From contig OZ024827.1 of the NCBI GenBank assembly GCA_964016985.1, positions 20,353,275 to 20,417,274 of the forward strand: a DNA stretch of 64,000 nt, written 5' to 3'. Source of the DNA: Anodontia alba (Eukaryota > Mollusca > Bivalvia > Lucinida > Lucinidae). Below, piece by piece: positions 30,851 to 41,659 of the stretch (position 1 is the first letter of the stretch; each line of letters opens with the position of its first letter). Under the pieces are notes generated by a model that worked only from the letters and a program-made list of their open reading frames with translations, did not search any database and was not told the origin of the DNA. The translations under genes were made by a program, and so were the position numbers.

Positions 30851-30905
30851 TTGAAAATGTCTTCCGCTTTTCTTGTAAACATCTTCCGTGGGAAAAGTCC
30901 TTTAT

Positions 30906-31423
30906 TTAACCATTACCAATCACTGGCCATATTCAGCAGACGACAAATTAATTATATTTTTCTTATTTTTCAGAAAAAAAAAAAAAAAAAAATAGTCCAT
31001 CACGAAAACACGCCTATATAATTTTGACCCCCTTAAACCCCATTTTATACAGTAAAACTGGGGTTTACAGGGGTATACATTATTTTTCTTATTTCTGCTC
31101 AAAAACATAGATTGTGGGTACTCGTTAGAACCGCCTCGCCGAGGCGGTTCTAACGAGTACCCACAATCTATGTTTTCAACAGAAATATGAAAAATATCTG
31201 AATTTTTTATAAAAAAAAATCCCTTTTTTGGTTGTAAAATTTTCAATATATTTGAATAGGCGTGTTCCCGTAATGCTCTGACATTCATGCAAATTGTCTT
31301 CAAAAGGAGCGGACAATTTGCATGAAATGTCAGAGCCTAATTTCTAAAAAAGACAAAAAAAAAGAGAGAAAAAAAGTCAAAATGCTATCTGCTGAATTTT
31401 GTTCCAAACATGCTAAATGTTAA
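30906..31423. mobile_element. MITE family D split by family A
   Basis: TTAACCATTACCAATCACTGG and CAGCAGACGACAAATTAA on the left, CATGCAAATTGTCTTC/GACAATTTGCATGAAATGTC and CATGCTAAATGTTAA on the right; the family A element lies in its left arm. Confidence 0.75.
30998..31275 (+). mobile_element. MITE family A nested in family D
   Basis: CATCACGAAAACACGCC to CGTGTTCCCGTAATG with perfect core GCCTCGCCGAGGC. The host reads AAAATAGTC before and CTCTGACATTC after. Confidence 0.85.
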
Positions 31424-31550
31424 GGAGTTCATGTCTCACGCATTGTTTAGCTTTGTCATTTTAGGATACACAGAAATATATATTTGTGCATTGTCCTGTA
31501 GCATCAACAGAGTCATGAAAAATAGCCTTACCATATATACCCTAAATCAT

Positions 31551-31670
31551 CTCACAGTAGGTTACAGAATCATACGAGGTTTGTCGACCAACCCAAATTG
31601 CTCAGAACAATTGTTCTGAGCAATTTGGGTTGATCGACAAACCTCGTATGATTCCGTAACCTACCGTGAA
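31551..31670. repeat. Near-perfect palindrome, 60-bp arms, no loop
   Basis: CTCACAGTAGGTTACAGAAT to ATTCCGTAACCTACCGTGAA, meeting at GAACAATTGTTC. Very few mismatches. A short piece of it (CCGGAATCACACGAGGTGAG) recurs at 31680-31700. Confidence 0.8.
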
Positions 31671-31706
31671 GGATCTCCGGTCCGGAATCACACGAGGTGA
31701 GCCGAA

Positions 31707-32511
31707 TGCTTTTTTGGGCAAAGTGAAATGGACTTGTTGACATTTAGGATAAGCATGGCAAATCATTACGTTGTCCAAATGTTTAGGACAATTACGGTAC
31801 GGTAGATGTGAACATCATAACCTATCTGTGCATTTTCACAGTCCGATTAGGATCTACGCCGTTGGTTACAAAGATTTAACACATACCCAACTACATTTTG
31901 GGGGCGGCCGCTACCAGATTTAACATACCGCATTTCGAAAATTCGTTTAGCTGATGCGACCTGCCTAACAACTACCTAAAATCGCCCTCAAAATAGTTCC
32001 CTGCTAACGTTGATAAGGCTAAATTCCTGCATTTAAACATATTAGCTTTATACACTCTGATGCTTATGAATAACGAATACATAAAAGAAACCAAAGAAGA
32101 CTTTTGATCGAGTGCAAAAGAAGACTTTTGAAGAAATAAGATTTTGATTATACTGAGTGCGATATCGGCGGACGAATATGAATATTCCAATAAAACAAAT
32201 CTGCTTGATAGGAATTTGCAATAGGTGGAGCTCCCCCCGTGACACATAACGTGGGGATTGGGAGGGTCAAAACCCACAATGGGTGAGGATACACACCTTA
32301 CAGTTAAATATTCTTCGCGTCTTCTTTTCTTTTCCATTTATATAGTGCTGTGCGAGAGGCATCTCAAACTGACCAATTTGACAAATATTTCGCGTTAATG
32401 TGGGCAGGACGTTTCGCACAAGCTCATTTCGTACCGTTACAACAGTTCGCCCAAGTTCTGCTTAAGGACATGCAAACAATAACAAAACAATTCTTAAAAT
32501 ACTTACTTTCT
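31707..32511. other. No gene seen
   Basis: The 121-residue frame on the minus strand (31972-32337) and a 70-residue frame on the plus strand (32350-32562) show no domain. A 16-bp direct repeat (AAGAAGACTTTTGA) occurs twice near 32094-32131. Confidence 0.35.
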
Positions 32512-32570
32512 ATAATTAGTATCTATGGAAGCGTCCTAGTGCCAGGTGAAAAAAATATTTAAGTCCTACG

Positions 32571-33118
32571 TAGGAGATAGTAACTCCTACGTAGGAGATA
32601 ATAAGTCCTACGTAGGAGTTACTAACTCCTATGTAGGAGATAATAAGTCCTACGTATGAGTTAGTAACTCCTACGTAGGAGATAATAAGTCCTACGTAGG
32701 AGTTACTAACACCTACGTAGGAGTTAGTAACTCCTACGTAGGAGATAATAAGTCCTACGTAGGAGATAGTAACTCCTACGTAGGAGATAATAAGTCCTAC
32801 GTAGGAGTTACTAACACCTACGTAGGAGTTAGTAACTCCTACGTAGGAGATAATAAGTCCTACGTGGGAGTTAGTAACTCCTACGTATGAGATAATAAGT
32901 CCTACGTAGGAGATAGTAACTCCTACGTAGGAGATAATAAGTCCTACGTAGGAGTTACTAACACCTACGTAGGAGATAATAAGTCCTACGAAGGAGTTAG
33001 TAACTCCTACGTAGGAGATAATGTCCTACGTAGGAGTTACTAACACCTACGTAGGAGTTAGTAACTCCTACGTAGGAGATAATAAGTCCTACGTAGAACT
33101 TACTTTCTCCTACAAAGG
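32571..33118 (+). repeat. Left array of TCCTACGTAGGA units
   Basis: About 26 units of 21 bp: a 12-bp palindrome TCCTACGTAGGA plus a 9-bp spacer (GATAATAAG, GTTACTAAC, GTTAGTAAC or GATAGTAAC). Spacers alternate, giving a 42-bp or longer higher-order pattern. One spacer near 33021 lost 2 bp. Confidence 0.9.
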
Positions 33119-34680
33119 TGTTAGTAACCGCATTACAATGCGGAGAAGAACAACCTTATGTTGGTCATACCTCATTCCATAAAATATATCTATTCAATTG
33201 ATTATTATTTATTTATTTATTTATCTATTTATATTTATTTATTCAAATAATTAGTAATTGCAACAGTGATTTAACTGTACATTTGAATTACGAAGAATAA
33301 ATATTACGTTGGTCATGTTCAAAACGTTTTGTTTTTAAAAGAGTTACGTGGTGCTTTAACAGTTTTTGTTACATGTGTACATAGGGGTATAATATTGCTA
33401 ATTATTAAACACCTTAAATCTTTATCATACTGAAATTTGATTAAGTCTGTGTTACTACCTGTTGACATGGCTTATACGTGCTGTTTTTTTTTTGTTTTTT
33501 TTTTTTTGTTTTGTTTTGTTTTTCTTTCTTTGAGTGATAAACAGTGTGCAGACCTTAATGCATTGTAATGTAATGTATGATCAGGGGCCGCGACTGCTGT
33601 TTGTTAAGGCGTGTCTATCAGAATACTTAGGTTAAATACTGTAAATCACTTTCTTCTCTAACCACCATCTGTCAGATTCAATAAATTGTTCACACCTTTT
33701 CAAACATTGGCCTAAAGCAAAGGTACTTGGTTCAAAAACAAACGAGCCTTTACCACACTTTATATTTTTTACTAGGGCATTATAGTACCCACTGATTTGT
33801 CTAAACATTGCTGGCTAGGGTAGAACCGTGTAGACCCTGATTACACAATGTGTTACGTGACATCTGATCTGGGTCTACACTGTAAGCACAGGCCTCTCTG
33901 TCTAGAAACATAGGGTAGTAACAGTAATAACCCAAGGAAACGACATTTTATCCATATTTACTAACTACCCAACACAGAAATAACAAGAGTCTCTCCAAAT
34001 AATAAAAACAGGATTTAATAATATGTGCAACAATTTTAGTTCCAGATCAGCATGTGCATACATTTTTTTTGCTGATAGAATGTGCAAGCTCTATTCGCGT
34101 GCAGTGTAGACTCTGATCATAAAGCGGACGTACAGACTAATCTGGATCCATAGTGGTCGCATAATTCATAAAGTCCATTTTTATTTGAAAAGACTCAACC
34201 ATCATTGTTTCTTATTTTACTTGTTCTACAAAATATCAACAAGACATCCTGGTTTCATTTATCTACTTGACATAATACAGCTGAGAACCAGAAGCCTCAG
34301 GCCACTGGACAAGGTTATAGTTTGATCTATAACCCATGCAGTTAAAACATCAAAGGAACATCAACATTTGAAAAGGACCATTACGGCAATGATCTAAGAA
34401 TCCGAGCAGACAAATCGGCATCTTTAATTGTGTACCTAAAGAAACTCTCAGGTTACTGTAGAATACATTGATAAGTAGTGAAAATCCTGATCAGAATGTG
34501 CAGATGTGCTGTCTGATCTGGGTATTTCGTGTTTGCATAATACACAATCTCCCTTTTTCATAATCTGACACAAGTGTCCTGTATCTGAGACAGGTCACTG
34601 CAATTCTTTAATCTGTCAGATCAATAAAAAAATTTAAGTTTAATTGATTAACTGAAAAATGATTGTAAGGCAACATTTAT
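33119..34680. other. Foldback element interior: no gene; T-rich and family G remnants
   Basis: Contains TTTA repeats at about 33209-33243, a T/G-rich run at 33485-33530, and family G-like GTAGACCCTGATTAC and GATCTGGGTCTACACTG near 33830-33885. No transposase-like frame. Confidence 0.45.
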
Positions 34681-35060
34681 GCATCAAGGACAAACTGATG
34701 ATACTCTTAATTTTCCCCAAAAAATAGGCTTTGACATATCATGCAAATTGTCTCTAATAGAGACAGTTTGCATGAACTTGCAAAATAATATTTGGGATAA
34801 GATAGTTTAACCCTTAACCTTTACCACTCTCTGGGCTAATTCAGCAGACGATATATTGGTGATATTTGTCTTATTTTACCCAGAAAATAGGATTTGACAT
34901 TTCATGCAAATTGTTTCCAACAGAGACACTTTGCATGAAATGTCAAATCCTTTCTTGTGTGTGTGTTGGGGGTGGGTGGGGTGGGGGGTGGATATTTGAT
35001 CCCTTAACCTTTACCACTCTCTGGGCTAATTCAGCAGACGACAACTTGTTGGTCTTCCTG
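34681..35060. mobile_element. Two MITE family D copies in the foldback interior
   Basis: 34681-34810 has the ATAGGCTTTGACATATCATG halves. 34817-34998 starts TTAACCTTTACCACTCTCTG. The same left tip begins again at about 35005, giving two identical tips roughly 190 bp apart; the last lacks its right half. Confidence 0.6.
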
Positions 35061-35177
35061 AATTATCATTCACTAAATATATTACTTTTTTTTAATTAAA
35101 CAATATGTTTTGTTTTCTTAGGTAAAACTATTGATCTTCATTTCAATATCGTATTGAATTATCTATAACTAAATACT

Positions 35178-35637
35178 ATCTCCTACGTAGGACTTATTAT
35201 CTCCTACGTAGGAGTTACTAACTCCTACGAAGGACTTACTATCTCCTACGTAGGAGTTACTATCTCCTACGTAGGAGTTACTATCTCATACGTAGGACTT
35301 ATTATCTGCTACGTAGGACTTATTATCTCCTACGTAGGAGTTACTTATCTCCTACGTAGGAGTTACTAACTCCTACGTAGGATTTATTATCTCCTACGTA
35401 GGGGTTACTAACTCCTACGTAGGACTTAGAATCTCCTACGTAGTAAATATCTCCTACGTAGGAGTTATTATCTCCTACGTAGGAGTTACTAACTCCTACG
35501 TAGGACTTACTATCTCCTACGTAGGACTTATTATCTCCTACGTAGGAGTTACTATCTCCTACGTAGGACATATTATCTCCTACGTAGGAATTACTAACGC
35601 CTACGTAGGACTTATTATCTCCTACGTAGGACTTAAA
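35178..35637 (-). repeat. Right array of TCCTACGTAGGA units, inverted
   Basis: About 22 units, with spacers CTTATTATC, GTTACTAAC and GTTACTATC (complements of the left set). Because 21 bp is seven codons, frames stay open through it and give an artefactual Ser-Tyr-Val-Gly repeat. Confidence 0.9.
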
Positions 35638-35672
35638 TATATTTTTCACCTGGCACTAGGACGCTTCCATAA

Positions 35673-36132
35673 GTATCAGAACCCTATAATTAGGGAAAAA
35701 ACCAACACAATGATACATTAAAGTATGCTAAGAACGATCGCCAAAAGACGAGCTTGGTGAATCCTGCTTTCTGATGGTTGTGTTTGAGTTGTTTCCCTTG
35801 TATAGCCTTGCGGACGTATAAGCTGAATTGTTTCCCTTGTATAACAAGCAGCTGATCCATCTGATATGACGGGTGATATTGAAGTTTTATCAATAAATTT
35901 GATACCTTAATGTCAGAGAAAATGAACGAAAAACAAACAAACAAAAAAAAAAAAAAAAAAAGACAAAAAAAAAAAAAACAACAAAAAAAAAAAACAAACA
36001 AAACAACAACAAAAAACAGAACAACAACAACAACAACAACCCCTCCCCCCCCCCACAAAAAAAACAACACTTCTATAATACGTTTAGGTCCGGAAATATG
36101 GAATTCGCGCAGCATGCATTTTGTATTGCGGG

Positions 36133-36165
<33 letters not shown>

Positions 36166-36440
36166 TATCTATTTTCTTTTTGCTGAAGCACCCCCTTCCA
36201 GTTCATAAAACTGTGAGAGGCCACCAGAAATCGGCGCAAATCCCGCGCTCTGTAGTCATCTCTGAAAAGGAGTTACCCTAGCCGCGGTCCTACTTTCCAC
36301 AGAAAAAGGGCAGAAAAGCAGCTTTCGAGTATTGTTTTTGTATTTCTTTTTTAGATTTCAATCAGTTCAAGAGTTCAGACAACCGCCCCCATTAGCACTC
36401 TCAGTGCGTTGATTACATTGTTTGGACAGTTTGCTAGTTA
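35673..36440. other. No gene seen; low-complexity tracts
   Basis: A/AAC-rich sequence at about 35930-36065 with a C run near 36042-36053, and (TTA)n at about 36134-36164. Long Lys/Thr or Phe/Val frames are artefacts. Confidence 0.5.
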
Positions 36441-36945
36441 CTAGTAGAGCATAATAGAGGGCGTTGCTATAGGGATCAAACATGATTTTTCATGCATTAA
36501 CATTCGCCAGGTCCTTTGGGAGGTGTTGAAAACCGCGGCCGAAGGCCGCGGTTTTCAACACCTCCCAAGGGACCTGGTGAATGTTAATGCATTGAAAAAC
36601 CATGTTCGATCGCTATTATTTTATAAAAACTGAAAACATTTGCTACATTTCGCGTTATTTCTTCTACTATTTTGTTTCGCCTTTTCACCGATGTCTCGCG
36701 AACGCAATTTCCACGGACTATGCTCGTTCTAGGGCCGGGCAGTACACATCTCGGTACGGCAGCAATTCTGTGGCCCCGGTACGAGGATATTGAAAGTTGC
36801 GTAGCCGTGCATTAACAGCGCGTGAATTCCTTGTTAATACACGGCTTTTCGCCAGTTAATGCACGGCTGTTAATAACGTGCGACACTGCTTTTTATTCAA
36901 TAATAGAGCATAATAGAGGGCGTTACTACGTAATCGACGCTCCAA
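36441..36945. mobile_element. Possible repeat-bounded element with a strong palindrome
   Basis: AGAGCATAATAGAGGGCGTT occurs in direct orientation at about 36446 and 36905. Between them lie the 127-bp palindrome and further inverted pieces (TTAACAGCGCGTG, GTTAATACACGGC, TTAATGCACGGCTGTTAA). Class unclear. Confidence 0.4.
36479..36605. repeat. Near-perfect palindrome, about 62-bp arms
   Basis: AACATGATTTTTCATGCATT to AATGCATTGAAAAACCATGTT with a GAA loop inside CCGCGGCCGAAGGCCGCGG. Only a few mismatches near the ends. Confidence 0.85.
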
Positions 36946-37749
36946 ACAAACTAGCAAGGATGAAATGCACACAAAGATATAATATGTATACCTTTTCTCC
37001 TTCGAAAAATCCATCGCCATTCATGATAATCGTTCATGTGTGGCTACAGAAATCTGTGATGAAAATCCCCGCCCACTTGGTGAGACGTCAATAAAGAAAC
37101 TGTATGCGTGCGTCCGTGTACGTATGAGTGTAGCAAGAGAATTTTGGCTTATATAGATGAAACCCATGCCGTGAGGTTTCCATATAAGGCAAAGGTTCTT
37201 GGTCAAGTTGAAAGGCTGTTATTATATCTCTCTTGTGAGGCATCATATGATTTAATGAAATGATGGACCGGTTTTATGGTGAATTGTCCGAACAAAATAC
37301 AAAACCCTTTATGCTCGGCAGACGAAAGCAGATGCCTATGCAAACATTGTAGATACAGATGAGACGGCCCATCAAGATCTACACTATTTGTCATTCTATT
37401 TTTGATTTTTGATTTTTGACTGACATACCCGTTTGCAATAGCTGATGTACCCAAATTCAAAACCGGAAGAGCTCATTTTAATATGGGTGTGCTACGACAG
37501 ACCACATACCCTCTTGTAGAGATTTGCTTGACTAAATATAATACCAAATTATGCGTCAGAAGTAATTCAGTTTTAAAACCGATATCAGAAAATAAGACCC
37601 CTGTACTTACTTGATGCAAAACGTGGAGAAAGGGCTCTTATGCCTTAAACAAACAGCTAAGGTCAAGCTCAGCACGCACATCCGTACAGTCTGATCTGGG
37701 CATTCTCTGTTAGTCGACATATACTACAGTATCCATTGATTCTTTAAGT
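36946..37749. other. No gene seen; family J/F remnants
   Basis: AACATTGTAGATACAGATGA near 37343 with CAAGATCTACACTATTTG, and GTCTGATCTGGGCATTCTCT near 37688. Short open frames have no domains. Confidence 0.35.
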
Positions 37750-37811
37750 GGATAACGAAGGCCCGGATCAGCCTGCGCGAATGCGCAGGCTAATCCGGGC
37801 CTACGTTATCA
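37750..37811. mobile_element. Palindrome family J
   Basis: GATAACGAAGGCCCGGATCA and GGGCCTACGTTATC around CTGCGCGAATGCGCAG. Near perfect. Confidence 0.65.
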
Positions 37812-38387
37812 GCAAATTGCATGAGGGCCCTTTTTGTGCTTGCGCATCACTTGTTTATTTACTTATACATACTATTTATTTACCTGGAGTTGAATAATTT
37901 TGTATAATAATTTTATTTGAAAAAATATTGTACGTCATAAACAAGTCACACAGGTAAAGTTGGTGTTGAATATTACAAAAAGGGCTTACGTACATATGCG
38001 TAGAACGAAGGGCTAGATCAGTGTCAGTGTGCGCATCTGTGCAGTTTGAGAGGGATCTTCTTCAAAATACGAGTTTCACTGTTCCAAATATGGACTGTTG
38101 CTCATGAGTGATTGCAGAGATATAATAAGCCACAACGTAAATTGGTTGGTTTGGACTTTAATGGACCTGTCAACACTTACAAGGTCATGTTGAGCCTGTT
38201 CATTAGGAATAATGAAACTATCCATTATTCATTACATCTCTAGCAACTTTGAATGGAACTATTTTCATACACAGTGAATCAGCCTTATAGTCTCAAAGAA
38301 CCAGAACATTCAATATGTACGAGGTGACGTTTTACGGTCCTGAACGGGGACGTAGACTGTTTCATTTAACTCTTAACTTCCTGTAAT
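37812..38387. other. No gene seen
   Basis: A partial family J half (CGAAGGGCTAGATCAGTGTC) lies near 38007. AACTATCCATTATTCATTAC and similar AT-rich text fill the rest. Confidence 0.35.
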
Positions 38388-38461
38388 TTAAGCAAACATT
38401 GCAGACCCTGATCAGACGCCGCATTTTGCGGCGTCTGATCTAGGTCTGCACTGTTTGCCAA
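38388..38461. mobile_element. Family F/G core palindrome, solo
   Basis: AGCAAACATTGCAGACCCTG to AGGTCTGCACTGTTTGC around CGCCGCATTTTGCGGCG. Terminal modules were not identified. Confidence 0.65.
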
Positions 38462-39072
38462 TGTCCCAACACTAAGACCAGTCCATGTTTTAGAATAGAG
38501 TTCGCTTTGGAGACAACAGGTTGTGAGTTTCATATAGAGAACATTTGGTTAGTCCTTCTAACCAAATGTATATAAGGTACATATCTCTGCAAAAATAATA
38601 ATAATAAAAAAGATAGAAAAATATCACCAGGAAACAGACTTTGACATTTTATACAAATTCGTCTTGGTCAATATTGGTATTCTCTGGTGGATATGACGCC
38701 ATATGCAATACCTCAATAGTCAATAATTGTATTATGTTCATCACGTTCATGTTACTTTTTATCATGCAATTTGCTTATTCATTGCTTGAATGTTTCACAA
38801 AGGAATGACTGAATAAAAACAACTCATTTTACTGAAGTTCATACAAAGTTATCTATTTACTACTGGTACATAAGTCCACTATTTTTTTTTTCTTCGGTAC
38901 GCCTCATTAACTTTGCTTACGCTATTTGCAAACTTCCGCGTTCGACTGACTGCGTATCTACTGTGCAGGTATACGCAGGTGAATGGCGTTAGTTGTGACG
39001 TATACAATACTGAGCGTGGTTGTCGTGTTTGTGGCTACCTGACGTTGAATAGCATATAATTGTACACATTAT
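38462..39072. other. No gene seen; family C/D scraps
   Basis: GGAAACAGACTTTGACATTT near 38630 is a family D half. TGGTTAGTCCTTCTAACCA near 38549 is a small hairpin. No coding evidence. Confidence 0.35.
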
Positions 39073-39271
39073 TTAACCCTTAAAACGCCAATCAAATTCG
39101 TAGCAGATGTAATTCTTTTTCAGTTTAAAATCATTTTCATAGAAAATACGGCTTGACATTTCATGTGAATCGTCTGCAAGACGATTCACATGAAATGCCA
39201 TGCCTTATTTTTTCTGAAAAATGTTTCAGAATGTTGTCTGTTGTAATTGTGACTGGTGTTTACAAGGTTAA
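39073..39271. mobile_element. MITE family C, full length
   Basis: TTAACCCTTAAAACGCC to ACTGGTGTTTACAAGGTTAA; halves TTTCATGTGAATCGTCTGC and AGACGATTCACATGAAA. Confidence 0.8.
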
Positions 39272-39349
39272 TGCATATAAGAGAGTGGTTTACATACTTG
39301 CATACATGTTAATTATAACCCCCCTTTAGGCTACGAGGAATTAATTATT

Positions 39350-39545
39350 TTAACCCCTAAAGCGTCATGCAAATTGTAGCAGGCGATATTCTATTGTGTT
39401 TATTTTTTTATATTCAGAGAAAATATGACTTGACATTTCATATGAACAGACGAGTCACATGAAATATGAAGCTTAATTTTCTCTGCAAAAATAATAATAA
39501 TAAAAAAGATAACAAAATATCACAGGAAACAAGCTTTGACTTTTT
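39350..39545. mobile_element. MITE family C, right end lost
   Basis: TTAACCCCTAAAGCG, TTGTAGCAGGCGATATTC, halves CATTTCATATGAACAGACG and GAGTCACATGAAATATG; runs into a second CAAGCTTTGAC fragment. Confidence 0.6.
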
Positions 39546-39559
39546 ATACAATTTTGCAT

Positions 39560-39770
39560 GAAATATCAAATTCTGATTAAAAAAACCCCAAAAAACAAAC
39601 AAACAACAACAACAACAAACAAAAAACAAAAAAAATAAACAAACAAAAAACAAACAAACAAAAAACAACAAACAAACAAACAAAAAACAAAACAAAAACA
39701 AAACAAAACAAAACAAAAAAAACCCAAACCCGCCCCCCCCCCCCCCCCAAAAAAAAAAAAAAAAAATGTC
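39560..39770 (+). repeat. AAAC/AAC-rich low-complexity tract
   Basis: Irregular AAC, AAAC and AAAAC units end in a C run (about 39732-39748) and an A run. Open frames of Cys/Phe or Lys are artefacts. Confidence 0.85.
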
Positions 39771-39898
39771 GTCTTACTCAGTTTGGTAATTGGTAACAAT
39801 TTCCAACGTGAAACAAAAAAGAGCCCTTACACCATATACAAACAGTGAGTGCCCTGACCAGTATATGCATATGTGTAGTTTGATCATTGTCTCTAACA

Positions 39899-40320
39899 CG
39901 TTACGAAAACACGCCTATTCAAATATATAGAAAATGTTACCTCCAAAACTGAAAATTTTCAGATAAAAACTGTGATATTTTTCATATTTCTGCTCAAAAC
40001 ATAGATTTTGGTAGTTGTTAGAACCGCCTCGGCGAGGCGGTTCTAACGAGTACCCACAATCTATAGTTTTGAAAATTTCACCTCCAAAAACTGAAAATTT
40101 TCAGATTAAAAAAAAAACTCTAATATGTTTCATATTTCTGCTCAAAACATAGATTGTGGGTACTCGTTAGAACCGCCTCGGCGAGGCGGTTCTAACGAGT
40201 ACCACAAGCTATGTTTTTGAGCAGAAATAAGAAAAATAATGTAACCCTGTAAATCCCAGTTTTACTATATGAAAGTGGGGTGTAAGGGGATCAATATTAT
40301 ATAGGCATGTTTTCGTGATT
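39899..40320 (-). mobile_element. MITE family A with tandem-duplicated arm and core
   Basis: CGTTACGAAAACACGCC to ATGTTTTCGTGAT. The segment from GAAAATGTTACCTCC through the complete core is repeated once (about 145 bp), so two full palindromes lie in tandem. Confidence 0.8.
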
Positions 40321-40675
40321 CTGTTCAGCTATATTTCCCACAGTATCATGCAGTGATTCTGTAACCGAATAACGAAACCCTATCAGATGCGCGGGTGCGC
40401 AGGGGGACCAGGACCTTCTTGCCCGCCTATGCGATAAAAACCTTTTCCTACTTCTCGCATCAAATAAGAAACTCCATTTAGCATGACACAGATCAGACTG
40501 CACGTCCAAGCAGTGTAGTCAAAGTTTGCCAAATTAGATGATGTTGGGGTATGAGAATGCCAAAGATCTATCTAGCTTGATCAGAATCAAGGACGGGGCA
40601 TGCCGACCAGGGTCCATGCGAACGCCGTTTGCATACTACGCGATACTTCATGGCTCATTTTGCATAGTATATAAG
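40321..40675. other. No gene seen
   Basis: A family J-like fragment (GATGCGCGGGTGCGCAG) lies near 40386. No coding evidence. Confidence 0.35.
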
Positions 40676-40928
40676 CTGTGGGCAAATTCACCAAACGACA
40701 AAGTGATGATATTTTCTCAATTTTTCCCCGACACAATAGGTCTTGACATTTCATTCAGACTGTCTCCTGAGGAGACAATTTGCATGGAATGCCAAAGCCT
40801 ATTTTCTTGGAAAAATATCAGGAGACAATTTGCATGAAGTGTAAAAAGCTTCTTTTCTGGGAAAATATATGAAAATTATATAAAAATGCTTTTTTGTTGA
40901 AATTTTTGCCCAGCATGTCATGCGTTAA
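40676..40928. mobile_element. MITE family D with repeated right half
   Basis: GGCAAATTCACCAAACGAC on the left, halves TTCAGACTGTCTCCTGAGG and GAGACAATTTGCATGGAATG; the latter recurs at 40816, then CCCAGCATGTCATGCGTTAA. Confidence 0.65.
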
Positions 40929-40954
40929 TGCAGCTTTTATTGACATTATTAAGG

Positions 40955-41183
40955 GTTAACCCATATTAGTCTGGAGACCCCCAAAAGCGTAATTAGCAAA
41001 CAGTGCAGACCCAGATCAGACGCCGCAGAATGCGGCGTCTGATCAGGGTCTCCACTGCTTACAAAATAGTGAAGCCACTTTTCTCTAGGAATATTTTAAT
41101 CACATAGCCTTAGAAACCTGAAATTGAAATTCGACTCTTCCAATGTATAGTGTGGTGGGAGCTGTACGGTCTAAAATGGGTTC
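40955..41183. mobile_element. MITE family F (TCTGGAGACC subtype)
   Basis: TTAACCCATATTAGTCTGGA to GTCTAAAATGGGTTCA. Core GTGCAGACCCAGATCAGACG around CGCCGCAGAATGCGGCG. Confidence 0.75.
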
Positions 41184-41189
41184 ATAAGA

Positions 41190-41409
41190 TTAACCCTTAA
41201 AACTCCAAGAAAACCTGTATCTGAAAATGTCGTCTGTTTATGTCGTCTGCTGAATATTCTTGCAAACTTTTCAAACCTATTTTTGCATAAAGGCAAACAG
41301 TGTGGACCCTGCAGTCTGATCTTTTTTTTTTTGCTAAAAGGACTTTTAAAATTCAGAAGCAGACGAGAAATCAGACGACAATTGTTGTGATTGGCAGTTT
41401 AAGGGTTAA
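41190..41409. mobile_element. Hybrid MITE: family C ends, half family F core
   Basis: TTAACCCTTAAAACTCC to GGCAGTTTAAGGGTTAA, with GTCGTCTGTTTATGTCGTC and CAGACGACAATTGTTGTGA. Only one side of the GCAAACAGTGTGGACC core remains. Confidence 0.7.
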
Positions 41410-41659
41410 TGTTCAAAATGTTTGGAGCTAAGGCGTCTGAATATTTGTGATATTTACAGAAAAATCAAAAGTGTATGAGTAGAGAAGGCCAAGGTCAGCC
41501 ATCGCGCCAAAGCAATCGGACCTGGGCCCCTGCTTTTTTATCAACTGATTTTACAGTAACGACATTGTTTGTAGGCGCACAATGAAGGTCCACATTAGCC
41601 CCGCCCGCGATGTGGTGCGCGAAGCATGTAATTTTGCTTTACATGACAGACTGTACGTT
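41410..41659. other. No gene seen; degenerate family J
   Basis: GAAGGCCAAGGTCAGCCATC/GCAATCGGACCTGGGCCC near 41485-41540. Confidence 0.35.

Larger units (their letters stand above)
32512..35672. mobile_element. Foldback-like element with array-type inverted ends
   Basis: A unique flank TATGGAAGCGTCCTAGTGCC, AGGTGAAAA, TTTAAG at the left and its inverse CTTAAATATATTTTTCACC, TGGCACTAGGACGCTTCCAT at the right each lead into a tandem array of the same 21-bp unit in inverted orientation. The interior of about 2.06 kb has no long open frame and contains family D and G remnants, so the element is non-autonomous. The layout (long inverted ends made of short tandem repeats) matches foldback/FB-type transposons. 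The exact outer ends are uncertain by about 10 bp, and no target duplication was recognised. Confidence 0.7.

Noticed and set aside
31972..32337. 121-residue minus-strand frame
   Set aside because: No domain, poor composition for a protein, and an internal 14-bp direct repeat.
32571..33118. CRISPR-like array of short palindromic repeats
   Set aside because: The 9-bp spacers are only a handful of recurring types and there is an inverted partner array; this is a foldback element.
35341..35649. 102-residue Ser-Tyr-Val-Gly-Asp repeat protein
   Set aside because: The 21-bp array unit is a multiple of three, so frames stay open by arithmetic; the array is part of an inverted transposon end.
35690..36281. 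Low-complexity Phe/Val and Lys/Thr frames
   Set aside because: Products of A-rich, AAC and TTA simple repeats.
39438..39799. Cys/Phe-rich membrane-like frames
   Set aside because: Translation of the AAAC-rich tract.
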